Source: Planctomycetota bacterium (lineage in GTDB: Bacteria > Planctomycetota > MHYJ01 > JACQXL01 > JAVHLO01). Taken from it: a stretch of 6,830 bases of DNA. The position numbers were made by a program, and so were the translations under genes. Below the pieces are notes generated by a model. That model ran no database searches, was not told the origin of the DNA, and worked only from the letters and a program-made list of their open reading frames with translations. Shown one piece after another: positions 1 to 4,799 of this stretch (position 1 is its first letter; every line of letters starts with the position of its first letter). Location of the stretch: NCBI GenBank assembly GCA_031082105.1, contig JAVHLO010000186.1, positions 1 to 6,830 of the forward strand, read 5' to 3'.

Positions 1-31
1 ATCCCACCGCAAATCGGGCCGGTGTCGTGAC

Positions 32-40
32 TGCTATTAT
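32..40 (+). promoter_or_regulatory. Possible extended -10 element upstream of selB
   Basis: The bases TGC-TATTAT match an extended -10 (TG-N-TATAAT with one mismatch). No -35 match is seen about 17 bp upstream. If active, it would start a transcript near position 47 with a leader of about 84 nt before the selB ATG. It is an alternative or additional start site to the promoter at 95-123. The evidence is the motif alone. Confidence 0.25.
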
Positions 41-94
41 ACACCCTGCCGGTCTGAGATTCAAGCATTGCCCGCAGGCATGCGCTTCTCTTTC

Positions 95-123
95 TTGAAC
101 GCCGTGCCGCAAAGTGCTACTCT
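95..123 (+). promoter_or_regulatory. Candidate selB promoter giving a leaderless transcript
   Basis: The -35 box TTGAAC (95-100) is followed by a 17-bp spacer and the -10 box TACTCT (118-123), preceded by TGC (115-117), an extended -10. Transcription would be expected to begin about 7 nt after the -10 box, at roughly 129-131, which is on or next to the selB ATG at 131. That would explain why no Shine-Dalgarno is visible before this ATG. The -10 hexamer is only a partial match. The promoter at 3316-3344 has the same plan, including a TTTCTTGA-like -35 context. Confidence 0.4.
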
Positions 124-130
124 ATGCGCC

Positions 131-2089
131 ATGTCCATCAACCAAGACACGAATCCGATATTCAACGTGATCATCGGCACGGCCGGCCACATCGATCACG
201 GCAAATCCGCCCTCGTCAAGCGCCTCACGGGCATCGACCCGGACCGCCTTCCCGAGGAACAGGAGCGCGGCATGACCATTGACCTCGGGTTTGCGCCCCT
301 CGTTCTACGGGGAGGACAGCGCATCGGGATAATAGACGTCCCGGGCCACGAGAAGTTCGTGAAGAACATGGTGGCTGGCGCGACGTCCATCGACCTTGTG
401 CTGCTCGTGGTAGCCGCGGACGACGGGGTCATGCCACAGACCCGGGAGCACCTGAACATCATGAGACTCCTGGGCATTCGACATGGGCTCATCGTCATGA
501 ATAAAATTGACGTCGTCGAGCGAGACATGCTCGATCTCGTGGAGGAGGACATCCGGGCGGCAGTCCAGGGCACGTTCCTGGAGAATGCGCGAACGGTGCG
601 CGTGAGCTGCATCACTGGAGAAGGCATAGACGGGCTTCTGGATGCCCTGCACGAGCTGCTCAAGGACACCGTGCCGCATGGGGCCGAAGGCGTATTCCGC
701 ATGCCCATCCAGCGGGTATTTTCGGCCCGCGGTTTCGGGACAATTGTCACCGGCGTGCCGATCGATGGCTGCTTGAAGGTCGGTGATCCGGTCGAGGTGA
801 TGCCGCAGGGATTAAGGTCGCGTGTTCGCGGACTGCAGGCTTACAAGTCGGATGTCGACATCATCCGCAGCGGCCACAGTGCAGCGGTCAACCTGGCCGA
901 CATACAGCACGACCTGGTCCAGCGCGGCAATGTCGTCGCGTCGCCCGGCCTGCTGAAACCTGCGACGACGGCGGAAGCCCTCCTTCGCTATTCGCCCGAC
1001 CACAAGGGCGAACTCCGCAATCGCACCCCGGTGAGATTCCATGTCGGCACCGCGGAGGTGCTGGGCCGCATCGTGTTGCTGGAGGCCCAGGTGATGCAAC
1101 CCGGGGAGGAGGGCCTGGCGCAGTTCGTTGCCGAGGAGCCGTTCGTAGCGGCCTACGGCGACCGCTTCATCATCCGGCTCCAATCGCCGATGATGACGCT
1201 CGGCGGCGGACGGATCATCGCTTGCGGCACGACGCGCGCCAAACGTTTGAAACCGGAATTGAACGAACTGCTCCGGCTCGGCGTGGCCGCCATGGATGAT
1301 CCGGAGTCAAGAATCGAGTTTGCCACGCGGCGTGCCGGCACGGCCCCCGCTTCCCTACCGCAGATCGAGGCGGCCGCCGTTGTCCCGCGGCAGATCGCCG
1401 AGTCCTGTCTGACCCGGCTGATCGCATCCGGCAAACTCGCAAGGCTTGAGGAATCTTCGCGGTATGTCCATTCGGCATCTATCGACACGCTTGCGGCCAC
1501 GCTTCGCGAGACATTGGCGAAGCTCCATGCAGCATCGCGGCTCGCGGTTGGTTTTTCGGAGGCCGAGCTCAGGCGAAGGATGCCGATCGATCCCGAACTG
1601 CTCCGATTGGTATTGAACAAGTCCATCGAGAGAGGCGCTGTCGCACGCGAGCGCGATTTGTACAGGCTTTCGGCGCACAAGGTCGTCCTGACTGAAGAAC
1701 AGCGGTGGCTGGCCGCAGAGGCCGAGCGGGTGTTTGAAGAGGCAAAATACTCCCCGCCTAGCCTCGAAGAGCTCGCGGCATCCTTGAAGACGGAACCGGC
1801 CCGGCTTCAAAGCGTCATCAACTTCCTCCTGCAGATCGGCGCGCTCGTGTCTGTCTCGCCCGACATCATGTTCCATAGCCGTACGATCGAGTCGGCCAGG
1901 ACACAACTGGAATCGATGATTGCCGCCGGCGGCGAGCTGGTCACTGCGGCCTTCCGCGACGCGGTGGGCACGTCACGCAAGTTCGTGGTCCCCCTGCTCG
2001 AGCATTTCGACAAGATCGGCCTGACTGTCCGGGACGGAAACGTGCGACGGCTGGCTCCGCAGTCTAAACGCGGCCGCCGGGGAAAGTGA
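131..2089 (+). CDS. selB: Selenocysteine-specific translation elongation factor SelB
   Basis: This 652-residue GTPase delivers Sec-tRNA(Sec) to ribosomes at UGA codons marked by a SECIS hairpin, acting in the cytoplasm. Visible GTPase motifs are the P-loop GHIDHGKS (19-26), RGMTID (46-51), DVPGH (69-73), NKID (124-127) and SCITGEG (159-165). EF-Tu-like beta-barrel domains follow to about residue 365 (RVFSARGFGTIVTG at 195-208). Winged-helix repeats then run to the C terminus. The last (608-641) contains GTSRKFVVPLLEHFDKIG and DGNVRRL, the typical SECIS-binding WH4 signature. The length is close to known SelB proteins (E. coli SelB is about 614). ATG 131 is chosen because the conserved region begins soon after it; TTG 68 and ATG 80 in the same frame add unconserved residues. 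No Shine-Dalgarno is visible, which fits a leaderless mRNA. The genome must carry selA, selC and selD elsewhere; none is in the window. The family assignment is secure. Confidence 0.96.
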   Translation: MSINQDTNPIFNVIIGTAGHIDHGKSALVKRLTGIDPDRLPEEQERGMTIDLGFAPLVLRGGQRIGIIDVPGHEKFVKNMVAGATSIDLVLLVVAADDGVMPQTREHLNIMRLLGIRHGLIVMNKIDVVERDMLDLVEEDIRAAVQGTFLENARTVRVSCITGEGIDGLLDALHELLKDTVPHGAEGVFRMPIQRVFSARGFGTIVTGVPIDGCLKVGDPVEVMPQGLRSRVRGLQAYKSDVDIIRSGHSAAVNLADIQHDLVQRGNVVASPGLLKPATTAEALLRYSPDHKGELRNRTPVRFHVGTAEVLGRIVLLEAQVMQPGEEGLAQFVAEEPFVAAYGDRFIIRLQSPMMTLGGGRIIACGTTRAKRLKPELNELLRLGVAAMDDPESRIEFATRRAGTAPASLPQIEAAAVVPRQIAESCLTRLIASGKLARLEESSRYVHSASIDTLAATLRETLAKLHAASRLAVGFSEAELRRRMPIDPELLRLVLNKSIERGAVARERDLYRLSAHKVVLTEEQRWLAAEAERVFEEAKYSPPSLEELAASLKTEPARLQSVINFLLQIGALVSVSPDIMFHSRTIESARTQLESMIAAGGELVTAAFRDAVGTSRKFVVPLLEHFDKIGLTVRDGNVRRLAPQSKRGRRGK

Positions 2090-2119
2090 CGGAGGAGCTT
2101 CCCCCGAGCCGGGTCGTTC

Positions 2120-2167
2120 GTGAGGTCTTGACTGTCCCGTGTCCATGCGAGGACGGCAGACCTCGCA
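2120..2167 (+). other. Two mutually exclusive inverted repeats in the selB-epimerase gap
   Basis: The 128-bp gap 2090-2217 holds a perfect 7-bp inverted repeat with an 8-nt loop, TGCGAGG (2146-2152) and CCTCGCA (2161-2167). The same 3' arm can instead pair with an earlier 5' arm: GTGAGGTCT (2120-2128) pairs with AGACCTCGC (2158-2166), 9 bp including one G-T wobble, with a 29-nt loop. The two stems cannot form together. No T-run follows, so neither is a classical intrinsic terminator. A role in attenuation, RNA processing or transcript-end protection is inference only. I see no convincing promoter in the gap. Confidence 0.45.
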
Positions 2168-2217
2168 ACTGGATGCCAAGGTTCAATCAGCAATTCTCTC
2201 TCTGCAGTACCCGACCC

Positions 2218-3195
2218 ATGAGAATCCTCGTAACAGGCGCGACGGGCTTCATCGGCCGCCATCTTGCGACCGGGCTCGCGCAAGACGGCCACGAGGTGAT
2301 ATGCCTCGTCCGGGATGAACGCCGCCTGTCTGTGGCGGGAACGCGCGGGATACGTCCTGTCGTCGGTGACCTGCTCGACAGGGAATCGCTCCGGATTGCG
2401 GTCGATGACGCCGAGATCGTATTCCACCTGGCAGGCCTTACGAAGGCACTGAGCCCTGGTGTCTTCACGCGGGTGAACCGCCTGGGGACACGGCGGCTCG
2501 TCGAGGCCTGCGTGGAGACGTGCAATCCGCCGCGCCGGTTCGTCTATGTCAGCAGCCTGTCCGCCATGGGCCCGTGTGGCCGCCGCGACACGCTGGTCGA
2601 GGACTCCTACTGTCATCCGCTCACGCCCTACGGCCGGAGCAAGCTTGCCGGCGAGGACGAGCTACGGACCGCGGGCGCGGGGCTCGCGTATACGATTCTC
2701 CGGCCTCCCGCCGTCTATGGCCCAGGTGATCGCGAGAACCTCGCTTTCTTCCGCATGGCGAAGCTGGGCGTGGTGCCCATCGTCGCCGGCGCCGGCCGCT
2801 TCACGCTGATCCACGTGGCCGACCTCACGCGCGCGGTGCGCCAGTGTACGGACTGTGATGCCGCGATTGGCAAGACGATCCTCGTGGGGAGCCCCCAAGC
2901 CGTCACCTGGCGCGAGCTCGCGGAGGCAATACGACTGGCCGTCAATCCCCGCGCGCGCACCGTCGAGGTGCCGCGAAAGGCCGTTCGATTTGCGGGACGC
3001 GTCGTGCAGTGTTTCTCGCGATTCGCGGGGATACCCGTCATCTTCGATGAGGCGAAGGCGATCGAGATGACTCAGGACGCCTGGGTATGTTCCGGCGCGA
3101 GGGCCGCGGAACTGCTCGGCTTCCGATGTCAGGTCGCTCTTAGCCAGGGTTTCATGGATACTGCCGATTGGTACCGCCGTGCAGGCTGGCTGTAG
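2218..3195 (+). CDS. NAD(P)-dependent epimerase/dehydratase (extended SDR family)
   Basis: This 325-residue Rossmann-fold oxidoreductase probably acts on a nucleotide sugar, sterol-like or flavonol-like substrate; the true substrate cannot be read from the sequence. Visible features are the dinucleotide motif GATGFIG (7-13), D51 in the VVGDLLD segment, HLAG (70-73), a catalytic-type Ser in YVSSLS (110-115), the YxxxK pair Y138/K142 (YGRSK), and LRPPAVYGPGD (161-171). The C-terminal end (LLGF at 299-302, then WYRRAGWL at 318-325) is typical of the DFR/3-beta-HSD/HpnA-like branch. Arg32 after the second strand (CLVRDERR) hints at NADP(H) rather than NAD(H); this is inference. Start: ATG 2218 puts the Rossmann strand at the N terminus as usual. 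It has no clear Shine-Dalgarno. A GTG at 2086 overlaps the selB stop (GTGA) and would add 44 residues with no recognisable conservation. It may be cotranscribed with selB, with no obvious functional link. Confidence 0.9.
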   Translation: MRILVTGATGFIGRHLATGLAQDGHEVICLVRDERRLSVAGTRGIRPVVGDLLDRESLRIAVDDAEIVFHLAGLTKALSPGVFTRVNRLGTRRLVEACVETCNPPRRFVYVSSLSAMGPCGRRDTLVEDSYCHPLTPYGRSKLAGEDELRTAGAGLAYTILRPPAVYGPGDRENLAFFRMAKLGVVPIVAGAGRFTLIHVADLTRAVRQCTDCDAAIGKTILVGSPQAVTWRELAEAIRLAVNPRARTVEVPRKAVRFAGRVVQCFSRFAGIPVIFDEAKAIEMTQDAWVCSGARAAELLGFRCQVALSQGFMDTADWYRRAGWL

Positions 3196-3231
3196 CCACG
3201 GGTCTAGCCCGGGTATGCATGAAACAGCCAG
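3186..3231 (+). other. Inverted repeat spanning the epimerase stop codon
   Basis: CTGGCTGT (3186-3193) is a perfect 8-bp complement of ACAGCCAG (3224-3231). The 30-nt interior holds a second small stem, CGGG (3199-3202) with CCCG (3208-3211). The outer stem begins inside the last epimerase codons and includes the first base of the TAG stop. No T-run follows, so this is at best a U-tract-less 3'-end structure. The rest of the 202-bp gap (3232-3315) shows nothing I can support except a short GGGG-GTT-CCCC hairpin at 3269-3279. Confidence 0.4.
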
Positions 3232-3315
3232 AATATGTCATTCCGTGGACCCGCGCATAATCCCGGCTGGGGGTTCCCCTGCCTGACGGCAATGATAATT
3301 CGTCCGCCTTTTTTC

Positions 3316-3344
3316 TTGACAAAGCGTGGCCTGAATGGTAAACT
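3316..3344 (+). promoter_or_regulatory. Strong sigma70-type promoter for the L7/L12-like gene
   Basis: A perfect -35 TTGACA (3316-3321), a 17-bp spacer and the -10 TAAACT (3339-3344) with an extended TGG (3336-3338) just upstream. The predicted start is near 3351, giving a leader of about 47 nt before ATG 3398. The local sequence is much more AT-rich than its surroundings, with a T6 run at 3309-3314 just before the -35. It probably drives the L7/L12-like gene, and perhaps the secretin and DUF2344 genes downstream, since no other promoter is seen before them. Confidence 0.7.
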
Positions 3345-3384
3345 TTTCCCCTAATTGACTGTAGTAGTTGCTGTTCTCGCATTC

Positions 3385-3389
3385 GGGGA
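3385..3389 (+). promoter_or_regulatory. Shine-Dalgarno for the L7/L12-like gene
   Basis: GGGGA ends 8 nt before ATG 3398, a normal spacing. This favours ATG 3398 over the in-frame TTG at 3368, which has no such element and whose ten extra residues add nothing recognisable. Confidence 0.5.
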
Positions 3390-3397
3390 TTGCAGGA

Positions 3398-4687
3398 ATG
3401 CCAGGCACTCAAACGCGTGCACTAGGTATCGAATACAACGTAATCCTCACCTACACACCCGACATCGGCCTTGAGGAGGCGGCGACGGAGTTCGCGCGCT
3501 ATTTCAGATTCGAGCAGGAAGTCGCGGAGCAGATATTGAAGAGCTGCCCGGTCGTCTTCCTGCGCCGGATGTCCAAGGGCGACATTCGCTCCATCAGGTC
3601 GAGTCTCATCGAGCTTTCGAAGCTGGGCATTGAGTTCACCGTTTCTCCGCATTTGCCCAAGGACATCCCGCACGTCCTCTGGCCGTTCCAGCCGTCGTTC
3701 GCCTCCACACCGGAGGGCGAGGTTGTGAAGTGCATCAACTTCCAGTGGGCCGGGAACGCGATCGTTTGTCCGGGCTGTGGCGAGACGTTTGTTTTCAGGC
3801 CGATTGGCCGACCCACGCTGAAGCCGGAACCTGCGGCTCCGGAGCCGGCTGCCGCCCCGGCACCGGCCCCTGTTCCTGCGCCTGCTCGCGCGGCTGCGCC
3901 CGCGCCGGCAAGGGCGGCCGCCCCGGCGGCGCCTCCCGCGACAGCTGCTCCAAAGGGAAAGGCCCCTGTTTCGGCCAGGCACAAAGAAGAACCGAAACCT
4001 GCGCCAAAGGGCAAGGAAGCAGCGAAAGGCGGCAGGAAGCTTGCAAAGGCCCCTGAACCCGAGGTCGAACTCGAGCTGGAAGAGGAGATCGAACCGATCG
4101 AAGAGATAGCCGAGGTCGAGGAGATCCAGGAGGTCGAAGAGGTCGTGGCCCTGGAAGAGCCGGCCGAGGAGCCCATCGCCGAGATAGAAGAGGTCATCGA
4201 CCTGACGGAACCGGATATGGAAGTCGTGCCTCTCGAAGAGCCTGAGCCCGAGGAGCCACCAAAGCCGGCGCCGAAGAAAGGCAAGGAGCCGCCCAAGGCC
4301 GCAGCGAAGGCCCCGGCTGCGCCCGCCAAACCGGCCGCAAAGGCTGCCGCGCCTCCCAAGGCCGAACCGGCGGAGGAGCCTGAAGAGGAGCAAGCGCCTC
4401 CGGCCAAGACTGCCCCGGCCAAACCCCCGAAGAAGGCGCCAGCAGATGCCGACAGCGGTGATATGCAATACAGCGTGTTCCTCAACCGCATAGGCGCCAA
4501 GGAGAAACAGGAGCAGGCCGCGAAGGTGCTCGCTGAGGTCCGAGGCTGCTCGCTCGCCGAAGCGCGTGAACAGGCAAAGAAAGTGATTGTGCCTGTGCTC
4601 AGAGACGTATCCAAGGAGGAGGCGGATACGTGCCTCAAGCGATTCACAGATATGGGTCTTCAGGGTAAGACGACCAAGAAGAAATGA
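3398..4687 (+). CDS. Unnamed protein with two L7/L12-CTD-like domains and a charged linker
   Basis: This 429-residue protein is not one I can name. Residues 11-84 read as strand-helix-helix-strand-helix-strand (YNVILTYT; LEEAATEFARYF; EQEVAEQILKS; VVFLRRM; SKGDIRSIRSSLIELSKLG; IEFTVS). This is the topology of the ribosomal protein L7/L12 C-terminal domain. Residues 356-424 resemble that domain more closely: L386-x-EA, then VSKEEAD (404-410), with a Gly at 420 placed as in E. coli VSKDDAE...G. Between them, residues 85-141 hold Cys112 and a CPGC knuckle (124-127) followed by GETFVFRP, possibly half a zinc ribbon. A low-complexity linker covers 142-355. There is no signal peptide or membrane segment, so it is probably cytoplasmic. 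It has its own promoter and lies 112 nt before the secretin gene. L7/L12 CTDs recruit translational GTPases; a similar docking role here is inference. The coding call is secure, the fold call is by eye, and the function is unknown. Confidence 0.85.
   Translation: MPGTQTRALGIEYNVILTYTPDIGLEEAATEFARYFRFEQEVAEQILKSCPVVFLRRMSKGDIRSIRSSLIELSKLGIEFTVSPHLPKDIPHVLWPFQPSFASTPEGEVVKCINFQWAGNAIVCPGCGETFVFRPIGRPTLKPEPAAPEPAAAPAPAPVPAPARAAAPAPARAAAPAAPPATAAPKGKAPVSARHKEEPKPAPKGKEAAKGGRKLAKAPEPEVELELEEEIEPIEEIAEVEEIQEVEEVVALEEPAEEPIAEIEEVIDLTEPDMEVVPLEEPEPEEPPKPAPKKGKEPPKAAAKAPAAPAKPAAKAAAPPKAEPAEEPEEEQAPPAKTAPAKPPKKAPADADSGDMQYSVFLNRIGAKEKQEQAAKVLAEVRGCSLAEAREQAKKVIVPVLRDVSKEEADTCLKRFTDMGLQGKTTKKK
3821..4462 (+). 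repeat. Low-complexity Ala/Pro/Lys/Glu linker-coding tract
   Basis: This tract encodes residues 142-355 of the L7/L12-like protein. In order: an Ala/Pro-rich part (142-182), a Lys-rich basic part (183-220), a strongly acidic Glu-rich part with repeated E-E-I/V patterns (221-288, about 4058-4261), and a second Lys/Ala/Pro part (289-350) with an acidic patch at 323-331. It should be extended and flexible, like a tether between the two folded ends. The repetitive codons also leave long open frames on the opposite strand, which are not genes. Confidence 0.85.
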
Positions 4688-4726
4688 GATTCCCGCCGCG
4701 TTTGCGACCGAGACAGAGCAGATAGT

Positions 4727-4768
4727 CCGGCGGTCTGGAAAGGTCCGGCGTCTTTTTGCGGACGCCGG
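4727..4768 (+). other. Hairpin with a competing 5' arm in the secretin leader
   Basis: CCGGCGTC (4745-4752) is a perfect 8-bp complement of GACGCCGG (4761-4768), with an 8-nt T-rich loop. An 8-bp direct repeat, GTCCGGCG, occurs at 4725-4732 and 4743-4750. The first copy gives an alternative 6-bp arm (CCGGCG, 4727-4732) for the same 3' arm (CGCCGG, 4763-4768). No T-run follows, so it is not a classical terminator. It ends 18 nt before the secretin Shine-Dalgarno. It could tune expression between the two genes or protect an mRNA end; this is inference. Confidence 0.55.
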
Positions 4769-4786
4769 CTGGTGTCGATTTCTACT

Positions 4787-4795
4787 GAGGAGGAG
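4787..4795 (+). promoter_or_regulatory. Strong Shine-Dalgarno fixing the secretin start
   Basis: GAGGAGGAG ends 4 nt before ATG 4800; its first two GAGG registers sit at normal spacing. Together with the signal peptide that begins at this ATG, it decides the start against upstream in-frame alternatives reaching back to 4587, which would overlap the previous gene. Confidence 0.85.
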
Positions 4796-4799
4796 AAAC

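Noticed and set aside
68..130. Upstream TTG/ATG starts for selB (the frame stays open to the window edge)
   Set aside because: The extra residues are not SelB-like, and the promoter at 95-123 would exclude them from the transcript.
2087..2089. selB TGA stop as a possible selenocysteine codon
   Set aside because: The protein already ends after its complete WH4 domain, and the read-through frame soon meets another TGA with no conserved sequence.
2079..2104. GGGGAA/TTCCCC inverted repeat across the selB stop
   Set aside because: Only 6 bp with a 14-nt loop and no T-run; likely by chance.
2086..2217. GTG start overlapping the selB stop (GTGA), adding 44 residues to the epimerase
   Set aside because: The extension shows no conserved features, and the Rossmann strand normally sits at the N terminus, as with ATG 2218. 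Translational coupling cannot be fully excluded.
1807..2616. Open frame of 269 codons on the - strand across selB and the epimerase
   Set aside because: Overlaps two well-supported genes and has no conserved motif; a GC-bias shadow.
3215..3286. 23-codon ORF in the gap after the epimerase
   Set aside because: No good ribosome site, no recognisable peptide, and very short.
3285..3314. T6 run at 3309-3314 as an intrinsic terminator
   Set aside because: The only stem ahead of it is GACG/CGTC (4 bp, 12-nt loop), not adjacent to the T-run. The run fits better as the AT-rich lead-in to the -35 box.
4587..4799. Longer secretin start inside the previous gene
   Set aside because: The strong Shine-Dalgarno and signal peptide begin at ATG 4800; the extension is a shadow of the L7/L12-like gene and the leader.
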